Virus record (IMG/VR): IMGVR_UViG_3300031963_000033
Coordinates: 50,530 to 114,529 of that record
Reading direction: 5' to 3' (one strand)
DNA length: 64,000 bases
Source of the DNA: a virus
Positions 17,360-26,460 of the stretch are shown here, piece after piece. The notes beneath the pieces were generated by a model. That model saw nothing but the letters and a program-made list of their open reading frames with translations. It was not told the origin of the DNA and did no database searches. Position 1 is the first letter of the stretch. Every line of letters begins with the position of its first letter. A program made the position numbers and the translations under genes.

Positions 17360-19366
17360 GTGGCTGTATTTTTTCCATTCGGTATTCCTTCTACGGGTTC
17401 CTTCGCACAAACAGCTAGTTCTGCTTACGCATTAGTAAACAATCCATCTGTTGTAGCAGCACGTGCGTTGGTTGGTGTTATAGGACCAAAAGGTACTCCT
17501 GGAATTCAAGCTACAAGTTGTCCGCCTGGTTATTATAATGCGTTAACTACGGTCACGGATGCCTATGACACATACCCATCAGTACCGCCGCATTCTGGTA
17601 GAGAAAATTATTTTTTATGTTATCCAATTCCCTCTCCATCCATAACCCCAACAAAAACACCGACAGCTACCCCGACGATGACAGTAACACCGTCAGTAAC
17701 AACTACGCCGTCGGTTACCCCAAGTGTAACTGTAACACCTTCTATAACAACTACACCATCAGTTACCAGAACGCCTTCTATCACTAGAACACCGAGTATC
17801 ACAACTACGCCGTCTATTACGACCACACCTTCTGTTACTACTACGCCTAGTATTACTAGAACACCATCTATTACACCGTCTGTGACAGTAACACCTTCTA
17901 TCACAACAACACCGTCAATAACGGTTACTCCAACTATAACATCTACACCTTCAATTACACCGTCAATAACTGTTACACCAAGTTTAACACGAACACCATC
18001 TATTACCACAACACCATCTATTACCACAACACCGTCTATAACTCCAACTAGAACAGTAACTCCATCAATAACACAAACAACAAATCAATCTGTAACACCA
18101 ACGCCTACTCTTACACCTTCTATAACAACTACACCATCAATAACAGCAACTCCATCAATAACAGCAACTCCATCAATAACGCCGTCGATAACAACTACTA
18201 GAACTGTTACCCCAACGGTAACGCCCTCAATAACAACAACCCCATCGGTAACTACGACACCAACTAATACACCAACTCCATCGGTAACACCTTCTGCTAC
18301 CACAATTAATTATGTATTTTGTGAGTGTACTACAGTTCCAAGCTGTAATAATTATCCAGATCCTACTGGTGGTGGATGTACAGCAGTTGCTGAAGCACTT
18401 ACTCTCGGAACGTGTTGGCCGTGTACACAAGGAGTAGTAACGCCATCAGTAACACCGAGTGTCACTGCTACCCCTTCAATTACTAAAACACCAAGTACTA
18501 CAGTAACTCCATCAATAACAACTACGCCAAGTATTACGCCAAGTATTACGACAACGCCGTCTATTACCACTACACCTTCTATTACTAGAACGCCAAGTAT
18601 TACCGCTACGCCTTCTATTACTAGAACACCAAGTATTACTCCAAGTATTACCACTACGCCGTCTATTACTAGAACACCAAGTATTACTCCAAGTATTACC
18701 ACTACGCCGTCTATTACTAGAACACCAAGTATTACTAGAACGCCTTCTATTACACCATCTATTACGCCAAGTATTACTACTACTCCAAGTATTACGCCGT
18801 CTGCAACAAAAACGCCTGCGCCCGTAACGCCTTCACCAGTAACACCTTCGCCGGTGACGCCTTCACCGGTGACGCCTTCGCCGGTGACGCCTTCACCAGT
18901 GACGCCTTCACCAGTAACACCTTCGCCAGTGACGCCTTCACCAGTAACACCTTCGCCAGTGACGCCTTCACCAGTAACACCTTCGCCAGTGACGCCTTCA
19001 CCAGTAACACCTTCGCCAGTGACGCCTTCGCCGGAAACACCTTCGCCAGTGACGCCTTCGCCTGAAATACAATGTCCTACAATACCATGTGTTGATGCTC
19101 AAGATTGTTCACCGTGTGCATATTGCTGTGCTGGGCAATGTCAAAATACACCATGCCCACCCGTAGCACCAACGCCTTCACCGGTAACACCTTCACCGGT
19201 AACACCTTCACCAGAAACACCTTCACCAACACCATCACCAGCAACATGTACTTTTGGAGCTACTCAATGTGTGGGCCAAGATTTGTACACTTGTAATGGT
19301 ACAGAATATGTATTATCGTGTACAAATTATATTGATTGCGGCGGATCGAACAGTTCGTGTGAGTAA
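17360..19366 (+). CDS. Thr/Pro/Ser-repeat (mucin-like) fibre protein, complete
   Basis: 668 residues, GTG start with AGGAGA 5 nt upstream. Order: SFA-type N-terminus shared with the two preceding genes; collagen-like GPKGTPG; a short Cys-containing segment; TPSIT/TPSVT repeats (about 17632-18300); a Cys-rich insert (FCECTTVPSCNN onward, about 18310-18430); more TPSIT repeats; about 16 TPSPV repeats; a second Cys cluster (CSPCAYCCAGQC); more TPSPV; and the six-Cys C-terminal module shared with the first repeat protein. I infer a virion fibre with a flexible, probably O-glycosylated stalk interrupted by disulfide knots. It sits between the two sugar blocks, which makes it a candidate substrate. 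Confidence 0.82.
   Translation: MAVFFPFGIPSTGSFAQTASSAYALVNNPSVVAARALVGVIGPKGTPGIQATSCPPGYYNALTTVTDAYDTYPSVPPHSGRENYFLCYPIPSPSITPTKTPTATPTMTVTPSVTTTPSVTPSVTVTPSITTTPSVTRTPSITRTPSITTTPSITTTPSVTTTPSITRTPSITPSVTVTPSITTTPSITVTPTITSTPSITPSITVTPSLTRTPSITTTPSITTTPSITPTRTVTPSITQTTNQSVTPTPTLTPSITTTPSITATPSITATPSITPSITTTRTVTPTVTPSITTTPSVTTTPTNTPTPSVTPSATTINYVFCECTTVPSCNNYPDPTGGGCTAVAEALTLGTCWPCTQGVVTPSVTPSVTATPSITKTPSTTVTPSITTTPSITPSITTTPSITTTPSITRTPSITATPSITRTPSITPSITTTPSITRTPSITPSITTTPSITRTPSITRTPSITPSITPSITTTPSITPSATKTPAPVTPSPVTPSPVTPSPVTPSPVTPSPVTPSPVTPSPVTPSPVTPSPVTPSPVTPSPVTPSPVTPSPVTPSPETPSPVTPSPEIQCPTIPCVDAQDCSPCAYCCAGQCQNTPCPPVAPTPSPVTPSPVTPSPETPSPTPSPATCTFGATQCVGQDLYTCNGTEYVLSCTNYIDCGGSNSSCE
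17632..18300 (+). repeat. TPSIT/TPSVT-encoding repeat, first part
   Basis: Imperfect 15-18-nt units encoding T-P-S-(I/V)-T-x with synonymous variation, inside the complete repeat fibre gene. Confidence 0.9.
18436..18813 (+). repeat. TPSIT-encoding repeat, second part
   Basis: Continuation of the TPSITx repeats after the Cys-rich insert. Units here are more alike at DNA level than in the first part, including repeated blocks near 18640-18720, suggesting more recent expansion. Confidence 0.9.
18814..19065 (+). repeat. TPSPV-encoding 15-nt tandem repeat
   Basis: Near-identical 15-nt units encoding Thr-Pro-Ser-Pro-Val, with a 30-nt higher-order alternation of two codon variants. The high DNA identity marks recent unequal recombination or slippage. 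Confidence 0.92.
19247..19363 (+). other. Six-cysteine C-terminal module, copy 2
   Basis: Last 39 residues of the complete repeat fibre. All six Cys align with copy 1 (2588-2704), around LYTCN and YIDCGGS. Confidence 0.75.
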
Positions 19367-19460
19367 AATCAATTGGTGAGGTAAAAACGTAAATATGTAT
19401 TATAGTACAGTACGAATATACTAAATTGTAATACTGAAAAATAATTAAGAGGAAATGGTT

Positions 19461-20432
19461 ATGAAAACAATATTGGTTACGGGAGCCGGTGGGTTTATTG
19501 CCGGACATATAGTAAAGAAATTAGCAGAAATATATACAGTACGAGCAATTGATAAAAAGCCGTTTGATAAATGGTATCAAATTACCGAGTCAGCAGAAAA
19601 CATCGTCGGAGACTTAACGGATTACGATGTTGCTCTAAACGCCACGCAAGGTATTGATGAAGTCTATCATTTAGCGTGTGATATGGGTGGAATGGGATTT
19701 ATCGAACACAATAAGACATTGTGTATGTTATCCATTATTCCAGACACCAATACATTAAAAGCAGCACACCTAAACGGAGCAAAGAAGTTTCTCTTCGCAT
19801 CGACCGCTTGTGTCTATCCTGTGTATAAACAAAACACGACAGAACCAGAACCTTTAATTGAAGGTACAGAATACCCAGCCGATCCCGAAGATGGGTATGG
19901 TTGGGAAAAGCTGTTTATGGAACGCATGTGTCGTCATTTCACCGAAGATTTTGGAATTGAAACCCGTATTGTCCGATACCACAATGTCTACGGTCCAGTA
20001 GGTACGTGGCAAGGTGGACGAGAAAAAGCACCGGCCGCGCTCTGTAGAAAAGTCGCACATGCTTTACACACTAACTCTGATACGATTGAAGTGTGGGGTG
20101 ATGGTGAGCAAACACGGTCGTTTTTGTATATTGATGATGCAGTCGAAGGAACAATTCGTGTAATGGATAGTCCACATCAATCGGCATTTAATATTGGATC
20201 AGACCGAATGGTGTCCGTTAATGAATTAATTACGATTATTGAAAATGCAGCTGGTGTCAAACTCCAACGTAAACATATTGAAGGACCGTTGGGAGTACGT
20301 GGAAGAAACTCACATAATGACAAAGTAAAGGCATTGTTAAATTGGGAACCTGCTATTACATTAGAAGAAGGAATGACTCGTACATTTAACTGGATACGGG
20401 AACAATATGGATTATATCATAGTACCAACTAG
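19461..20432 (+). CDS. GDP-mannose 3,5-epimerase-like enzyme
   Basis: An extended SDR strongly resembling plant-type GDP-D-mannose 3,5-epimerase, which makes GDP-L-galactose and GDP-L-gulose. Visible signatures: GAGGFIAG loop, CDMGGMGFIEHN, FASTACVYP with the catalytic Cys, YGWEK, RYHNVYGPVGTW followed by GGREKAPAA, and WGDGEQTRSFLYIDD. The ATG at 19461 has AAGAGG 8 nt upstream; an ATG six bases earlier leaves too little room. The gene uses more GC-ending codons than its neighbours, suggesting separate acquisition. It could provide L-galactose donors for the second sugar block. A related NDP-sugar epimerase specificity remains possible. Confidence 0.82.
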   Translation: MKTILVTGAGGFIAGHIVKKLAEIYTVRAIDKKPFDKWYQITESAENIVGDLTDYDVALNATQGIDEVYHLACDMGGMGFIEHNKTLCMLSIIPDTNTLKAAHLNGAKKFLFASTACVYPVYKQNTTEPEPLIEGTEYPADPEDGYGWEKLFMERMCRHFTEDFGIETRIVRYHNVYGPVGTWQGGREKAPAALCRKVAHALHTNSDTIEVWGDGEQTRSFLYIDDAVEGTIRVMDSPHQSAFNIGSDRMVSVNELITIIENAAGVKLQRKHIEGPLGVRGRNSHNDKVKALLNWEPAITLEEGMTRTFNWIREQYGLYHSTN

Positions 20433-23178
20433 TAATAGTGAGTATCAATCGTGGCAGTGTCGTTTATTAAACTGGTCACGGAAGAAAGTAAAGCAATCAG
20501 GTAAACTTGTGTTATTACGATGTGCAGATCCGATGGGTAGAAATAGACCGTTGGATGAATACACAGACACGGATGTAGTAGTAATAGATTTACCAGATTA
20601 TGCTACAGAATGGGAAAATCTAGAATCAGAATCAAAACGTGGTGAAAAATATTGGTGGGGAGCTATACCAAATAAATTCATGTCGATAAAATGGTTATGC
20701 GATAACTCTTCTTTTAAAGACGAAGATAATTTATTATTTCTAGACCCAGATATGATATTTTTACATCCAGTAGAATTTGTTCCTAAATATAACGAAATTA
20801 TAGCACAAAGATTTATTCACTACGCACCGTTACAGAATTGGAAAATTGAAAATGATAGAGACGGGTTTGGTGTGATGTATCCATTTTGTATTAAGTTTGG
20901 TACATTAAAAAAAATAATAGACGATTATATTACCAGTTCAGAGCAAATTAAACGTGAAACGAAACGATGGGAATCTGAAATGTGGGGATTGGATTACGCA
21001 GTTAAAAAGAACAATTTAAAAATTCAATACGTAGAGGACTTTGGATTCTGTACGGCATGGAAAGAAAATGACAGTAATGAAGTCAGTCTTATCGCACATT
21101 TCCCGAATGAAATATTTGATGCGAATAATAATTCTTTATTTTTCAAACAAGATTACACACACAATCAGAATATGCAAATAGACGTAAATAGAGCAAGAAA
21201 CAAATTAGATGAACTTTTGTTATCTAATATTGCACAAGAAAGAACGGATTATCTGTACCATTTAAAATGGAATTTTTCTAATATATTTAACAATTACACT
21301 GGTAAAACCGGATATATTATTTTAAAACCGTGGCCGGGTGGATTTAACAACATACGAATGTCATTAGAACTGGCGGTTTGTATAGCATATTTAACGAATA
21401 AGACATTAGTACTACCTCCAAAGTATAATATGTATTTGCTAAAAGATACGTTTGGGCTAGAAGATTTTTTTGATATGTCTGATTTAGGAATAAAAACAAT
21501 GTCTTTTTTTGATTTCTGTAGACTGAAAAATATTACTCCTACGTTCGAAGCAGTTGCAGAAATTAGTAAAACCATAACAGAACCAGAATTTCACGTTTTA
21601 AATTTTACAGAATCACTACCAGACGAATCATTTAAACATGGACGTTCTGTAACTGATATGATTGAACTACTTGGTCACAATGAGTGTTTATTTTTTGATG
21701 GTAAATTGTTAGGAAATTTTTATCAAACCATATATACGACATTTGACGTAGAACTTAAAAAATTAATAGCACGGCACGTTCATTACACTCCTAAATTAAT
21801 GGAATTGGGTTGGCGGGCAATAGAAGTGTTGGGAGACAGAAAATACTATGCAATCCACATAAGAAGAAATGATTTTCAGTATAAGCATTTGTTCATTACA
21901 GCGGAGCAAATCTATGATAATATCAAAGATATAATACCAGATGGTTCCACATTGTATATTGCAACAGACCATACCGATAAATCATTTTTTGACAAACTTG
22001 CCCAACACTATCAGTTACACTATTACGAAGATATTGCACATTTAGCAAAACTAGAAAATGTGCACTATAATTTTATTCCGATAATAGAACAACTCATATG
22101 TACAAGATCTATAAAGTTTATAGGTAACGATTATTCCACTCTTTCCTCGTATATATACAGACTTCGAGGATATATGAAAGATATAGAAGATAAAAACTTT
22201 TATATCAATACTAGTACGTTTAATCAAGATGAGCAATGTGATTCTACTGAAACAAAAAGATTCATAGGTAATTGGGCACGAGAATTTAAAGACGCCTGGG
22301 ATTTTAAACCTAAAAAAATATTTGTTTCTGTAGCTAGCTATTGCGACCGCCAGTTATTAACTACATTAAGAAATTTATATGAAACGGCACAAGACTCATC
22401 ACGAATTATGGTAGGTGTCCATCTTCAAGATAACGAAGAATATCATAAAGAATTACTTAATGAAAATTTTCCAAACATGAAAATATTATTTACTCCAGAT
22501 GAAGATTCTCTGGGAGTTGTTTGGGCGCGTGAAAGAATAAAGCAAGAATTAATAACTGATGAGGATTTCTTTTTGCAGATTGACGCACACAGTAGATTTA
22601 AACAAAATTGGGATGGTATACTAATAAATCAATATAGAAGTATGCCAAACAAAAAAGTGGTATTCTCTACATATCCAAATGGATTCGAACTTACCGATAC
22701 GGAAAAAAACTTTTTATCTATAAAAACTAATGCCCCATTAGTTATTAGTGGACATATGGATGTTGAAAATGTTAATCCAATAGATAACAGATTAGTTACA
22801 AAAAATTTAGTAGCAATGGATAAGTACGAAATATTCGACAACAAATGGATAGGTGCAGGATTTATATTTGCACCAATCGAATGGACTGGAGATATACAAG
22901 TACCTATGCAAATAAAATCTAAAGGTGAAGAAGAAGCACAAACGTTCTTATCTTATTTAAAAGGATGGGATATAAAATTACCCGCTGAGGCGACAGTATG
23001 GCATAATTATAATATACATGACTTGGACGGCACCGTATACAGAAAAACAAATCATAATGAAATAACAGACAAGTCTGTTGAAATTATAAATGATATACTT
23101 TTTAATACTTCCAATTCATATTCTCGTTCATTAGAAGAATTGGAGGATTACTTGTCAATTAAATTTAGACGGATCTAA
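20407..23178 (+). CDS. Three-domain glycosyltransferase: HPAT/SERGT-like, O-fucosyltransferase-like and GT60
   Basis: 923 residues. Residues ~1-290 resemble plant hydroxyproline O-arabinosyltransferase (GT95) or peptidyl-serine galactosyltransferase (GT96): NKFMSIKWL then LLFLDPDMIFLHPVEF (about 108-123). Residues ~300-610 match the GDP-fucose protein O-fucosyltransferase fold (PF10250): GGFNNIRMSLELAV, HIRRNDF (about 484), LYIATDHTD, and STLSSYIYRLRG (about 577). Residues ~635-923 are GT60: IFVSVASYCDRQ, LQIDAHSRF (about 723), a GEEEA segment and TVWHNYN. All three families include enzymes that act on proteins. It overlaps the epimerase by 26 nt. It may assemble several sugars on one polypeptide acceptor. 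The N-terminal assignment is the least certain. Confidence 0.78.
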   Translation: MDYIIVPTSNSEYQSWQCRLLNWSRKKVKQSGKLVLLRCADPMGRNRPLDEYTDTDVVVIDLPDYATEWENLESESKRGEKYWWGAIPNKFMSIKWLCDNSSFKDEDNLLFLDPDMIFLHPVEFVPKYNEIIAQRFIHYAPLQNWKIENDRDGFGVMYPFCIKFGTLKKIIDDYITSSEQIKRETKRWESEMWGLDYAVKKNNLKIQYVEDFGFCTAWKENDSNEVSLIAHFPNEIFDANNNSLFFKQDYTHNQNMQIDVNRARNKLDELLLSNIAQERTDYLYHLKWNFSNIFNNYTGKTGYIILKPWPGGFNNIRMSLELAVCIAYLTNKTLVLPPKYNMYLLKDTFGLEDFFDMSDLGIKTMSFFDFCRLKNITPTFEAVAEISKTITEPEFHVLNFTESLPDESFKHGRSVTDMIELLGHNECLFFDGKLLGNFYQTIYTTFDVELKKLIARHVHYTPKLMELGWRAIEVLGDRKYYAIHIRRNDFQYKHLFITAEQIYDNIKDIIPDGSTLYIATDHTDKSFFDKLAQHYQLHYYEDIAHLAKLENVHYNFIPIIEQLICTRSIKFIGNDYSTLSSYIYRLRGYMKDIEDKNFYINTSTFNQDEQCDSTETKRFIGNWAREFKDAWDFKPKKIFVSVASYCDRQLLTTLRNLYETAQDSSRIMVGVHLQDNEEYHKELLNENFPNMKILFTPDEDSLGVVWARERIKQELITDEDFFLQIDAHSRFKQNWDGILINQYRSMPNKKVVFSTYPNGFELTDTEKNFLSIKTNAPLVISGHMDVENVNPIDNRLVTKNLVAMDKYEIFDNKWIGAGFIFAPIEWTGDIQVPMQIKSKGEEEAQTFLSYLKGWDIKLPAEATVWHNYNIHDLDGTVYRKTNHNEITDKSVEIINDILFNTSNSYSRSLEELEDYLSIKFRRI

Positions 23179-23180
23179 AA

Positions 23181-24104
23181 ATGGAAAAAATCTTTATAGC
23201 AATTGCAAGTTTTCGTGATTATGAACTACCACATACCATACTAGACCTAATTAGTAAAGCCGAAAATCCTCAAAGATTAGTATTTTCTGTAGTGCACCAA
23301 TTTGATGAAGAGCCAGAGACGAATGAAAACTGCATCAATCATTTACTCGGCAAGTATCCAATACATTTAGAATTGCACCATTGGACAGAATCAAGAGGTG
23401 GTTGTTGGGCAAGAAATATAGCACAGAAATATTATGCAAATGAAAGATATGCATTACAAATAGATTCACACACTCGGGTTATAAAACATTGGGACTCCGT
23501 GTTAATACGAAATATAGAAAATTTAAGAAACATATCACCAAAACCTATAATTTCATATTTATCTCCATCATACTCTAGAAATGACGAATATGGTATAGAC
23601 TATTTGTTTAGTAATATATTTGATATGGATAAAATACAAATACCTAAAATAAAAAATATAACTAGTCAATACTGGATTGAATACGGTGGATATGAAAATG
23701 AACAGCGTACTGGATATAAAAATGTAAGAGTCCCCGTACTATATGGTGGGTTTATATTTTCAGACGGCCAATGGGTAGTTGAAGTGGAACAAGATCCATT
23801 ACATTATTATACTGGTGAAGAATTTGCTTTAGCCGTAAGATCGTATACAAAAGGATATGATATATACACGCCCGATAGAATAGTATCGTGGCATAGAGCA
23901 CATAACGAACCAAACAAAAAACACTTTACCGTACTACCACCGGAATTTGGACAGTATAGACATAAAGTTGCGATGGAACGACTTCGAAGGTTATTTGAAG
24001 GTGGTGATCTGGGTAAATACGGTCTGGGTACACATCGAACTCTAGATGAGTACGAGCAATTTTCAGGAATAGATTTCAAAAATAAACAAATTAAGACTCT
24101 GTAA
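23181..24104 (+). CDS. GT60-type polypeptide GlcNAc-transferase-like protein (copy 4)
   Basis: 307 residues, the most compact GT60 in the window. KIFIAIASFRDYE at the start, LQIDSHTRV with the D-x-H site (about residues 93-101), FIFSDGQWV, YTGEEFALAVRSYTKGYD and SWHRAH follow in the expected order. It ends with GLGTHRTLDEYEQFSG and lacks the RHDA/WPHSKS C-terminal region of the two genes at 3264 and 4585. It starts 2 nt after the three-domain enzyme, so the two are probably co-expressed and may work in sequence. Confidence 0.83.
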   Translation: MEKIFIAIASFRDYELPHTILDLISKAENPQRLVFSVVHQFDEEPETNENCINHLLGKYPIHLELHHWTESRGGCWARNIAQKYYANERYALQIDSHTRVIKHWDSVLIRNIENLRNISPKPIISYLSPSYSRNDEYGIDYLFSNIFDMDKIQIPKIKNITSQYWIEYGGYENEQRTGYKNVRVPVLYGGFIFSDGQWVVEVEQDPLHYYTGEEFALAVRSYTKGYDIYTPDRIVSWHRAHNEPNKKHFTVLPPEFGQYRHKVAMERLRRLFEGGDLGKYGLGTHRTLDEYEQFSGIDFKNKQIKTL

Positions 24105-24116
24105 CATAAAACGGTT

Positions 24117-25676
24117 ATGTTTAATTTATCAATATACACAGGACACAATGCGTCATTTACGATAAGTCGAGATGATGAAATTCTAGAAGTTGTGGAATTG
24201 GAAAGATGGCTAAACGTTAAAAATATAAGTTTAACGTGGTATCTACCTACCACTCATAATCCTATACATGCTGTAAAAGAAATACTTCTATACTTCAAAA
24301 TAAAATATGGTGCAGACAAATACCAAAATCTAATATGTAACCCTACAGATTTGGAAGTACTCACGGGTGGATATTGGTCTGCACACGGAAGTGTTTTAGA
24401 TATTTTTAACGCAAAAAATTTAATAGAGATGGGTCACCAAGAAGGACACGCGTATAATGCATTTTATCAAACTAATTTAAAAGAAGCAACAATTATTAGT
24501 TTTGATGGTGGTGGTAATGATGGGTGTTTTAATTTTTATAAAGCAACTAGACAGAATGGAGTCACATTATATAGAACGGAACCTGATTATAATATCGGAG
24601 AAAAATATGCACAAATTGGATTTTATTGTAGTTCATTGAGCAAACAAGATAGATTTCAAGGATATCTGGTACATTCGGGTAAGTTGATGGGATTGTCAGC
24701 ATACGGTAAAATTTTACACAATAACATAAATAATTTTTTAGAATACTACAAAGGACATCATTCTACTTACGAGGACAAGTATAACAATTATAAAAAATTA
24801 GGTTATCCAGATGAGTTAACTGGCCAGTTAGAAGTGGATGTAGTCAGAACTTCTCAATATGCGTTTGAGCAATTGTTTGAAAAGTTATCATACAAAGATA
24901 TCATAGGTAGTGATGACAAATTATGTTTAACTGGTGGATGTGCTTTAAATGTACTGAATAACACACAAGTAAATAAATTAACAAAGACGCATGTAACGCC
25001 AAATCCAGACGATAGAGGATTGAGTTTAGGATTTATGTTAGGGTTTTTAAAGCCATCGGATGCATTTGATTCCACTTATATCGGACCTGAAGTTTGGGAT
25101 AGACATTTATTACATGAGTACGTAAACAAATATAATGCAACCGAAGTAGATTTCACAAAATTAGCAGAAGATTTAATTTCTGGAAAAATTATTGGAATTG
25201 TTCGTGGTCGTTCTGAACACGGGGCTAGGGCATTGGGAAACAGAAGTATTCTTTGCATGCCAACTGTAGGTATGAAAGATATACTAAATGCAAAAGTCAA
25301 ACATAGAGAATATTATCGTCCGTTTGCACCCGTAACTAGATTGGAAGATGCAAATACTTATTTTGATTGGGAAGGTGAAGCACGTTGGATGACATTTAGC
25401 CCAAGAGTAAAAACGGAATACCGATCAATTTTACCATCTGTCACACATATCGATAACACGGCTAGATTGCAAACAGTAACAGAAATGCAAAATTCTTTTC
25501 TGTATCACCTATTAGGTGAAGTAAAACGACTTTCAGGAGTCGGTGTATTAATAAATACATCCTTCAATATCGCAGGAAAACCAATTCTGAATACATACAG
25601 AGATGCTGTCTGGATGCTAGAAAATGTGGAAATGGATGGGTTGATTTTGGAAAATTATTATATAAAAAAGGATTAA
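24117..25676 (+). CDS. NodU/CmcH-type O-carbamoyltransferase (copy 1)
   Basis: Transfers a carbamoyl group from carbamoyl phosphate (via carbamoyl-adenylate) to a hydroxyl, usually on a sugar. 519 residues, full length. N-terminal domain (PF02543-type): GHNASFTISRDDE, HQEGHAYNAFY with the metal His pair, SFDGGGNDG, GGCALNVLNN and PNPDDRGLSLG. C-terminal domain (PF16861-type): RSEHGARALGNRSIL, KHREYYRPFAP and TSFNIAGKPI. It has a paralogue at 26453. Carbamoylation would add a charge-neutral cap to a glycan, as in Nod factors. The substrate is not known. Confidence 0.88.
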   Translation: MFNLSIYTGHNASFTISRDDEILEVVELERWLNVKNISLTWYLPTTHNPIHAVKEILLYFKIKYGADKYQNLICNPTDLEVLTGGYWSAHGSVLDIFNAKNLIEMGHQEGHAYNAFYQTNLKEATIISFDGGGNDGCFNFYKATRQNGVTLYRTEPDYNIGEKYAQIGFYCSSLSKQDRFQGYLVHSGKLMGLSAYGKILHNNINNFLEYYKGHHSTYEDKYNNYKKLGYPDELTGQLEVDVVRTSQYAFEQLFEKLSYKDIIGSDDKLCLTGGCALNVLNNTQVNKLTKTHVTPNPDDRGLSLGFMLGFLKPSDAFDSTYIGPEVWDRHLLHEYVNKYNATEVDFTKLAEDLISGKIIGIVRGRSEHGARALGNRSILCMPTVGMKDILNAKVKHREYYRPFAPVTRLEDANTYFDWEGEARWMTFSPRVKTEYRSILPSVTHIDNTARLQTVTEMQNSFLYHLLGEVKRLSGVGVLINTSFNIAGKPILNTYRDAVWMLENVEMDGLILENYYIKKD

Positions 25677-25677
25677 T

Positions 25678-26460
25678 ATGACTAAAATTATAGTACTAAA
25701 CCAATCAACGTGGCATTTTGAATATAATGCAATAGATGCGTTAGCAAAAAGTACATGGGCAAGAGTAAAACACCCAGACGTAACAGTTATTCATTATTAC
25801 GGAGGTTATGATTTAGAAGATAAACCGTATTCACATTTAAGTGGAACGCCCGCCAAGGGTTCTGCGATTATGTATGATAACCACGGTAATAATATTCTTG
25901 TGTGTGGGGTACAAGATGTAGTAAGCAATCCTCTTACAGATCCACGTAATCAAAAACTTATCATAGCATATGAGTGGTGTCTTAATAATTTAGAATTTGA
26001 TTATATAGTTCGAATTTGTAATACGACTTACCTTGATATTAAAAAGATGCACAAATTTCTAGATTCACTGGAAAGAAAAGATAAACAATATGATGGTGCA
26101 CGAAATATGTACAACAATGAGTATTATTTTTGCGGAGGAAGTTTTAATTATCTATCAAAAGATTGTGTACAACAATTAGTAAACAATAAAGAAGAATATT
26201 TATCTTTACCGTATCCGTTATCTATGGAAGATCTTGGTGTGGGAGTAATACTATTTAATAAATTAAATTATGCCGTCTGGGACGAAGTACATCAAGATGT
26301 AAAAACATCCGCTACAAGTTTAGGCGATAACGGTGGCCCGTTAGTAGATTACGTCGATGACATAATAGCAAATGAAAAGTATTTTGCGTATAGATTTAGA
26401 ATCAGTAGTACGGAAGAGTACATACAATTTCACAATAAGGTTTTACGAAAATATGTTTAA
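25678..26460 (+). CDS. Putative galactosyltransferase/Fringe-like glycosyltransferase
   Basis: 260 residues between the two carbamoyltransferases. FDYIVRICNTTYLDIKKM (about residues 103-120), YYFCGGSFNYLSKDCVQQLV (about 148-167) and SMEDLGVGVIL (about 181-191) follow the GT31/Fringe-like order: a D-x-x-x-like metal strand, a G-G/S-x-x-x-x-S acceptor loop and a catalytic E-D. The similarity is by pattern only. The gene overlaps the next by 8 nt. Confidence 0.5.
   Translation: MTKIIVLNQSTWHFEYNAIDALAKSTWARVKHPDVTVIHYYGGYDLEDKPYSHLSGTPAKGSAIMYDNHGNNILVCGVQDVVSNPLTDPRNQKLIIAYEWCLNNLEFDYIVRICNTTYLDIKKMHKFLDSLERKDKQYDGARNMYNNEYYFCGGSFNYLSKDCVQQLVNNKEEYLSLPYPLSMEDLGVGVILFNKLNYAVWDEVHQDVKTSATSLGDNGGPLVDYVDDIIANEKYFAYRFRISSTEEYIQFHNKVLRKYV

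Noticed and set aside
17620-18702. Long minus-strand open frames opposite the TPSIT repeats, coding Val/Gly/Ile-rich peptides
   Set aside because: They are the antisense of a repeat lacking stop codons, without ribosome sites; all other genes are on the + strand.
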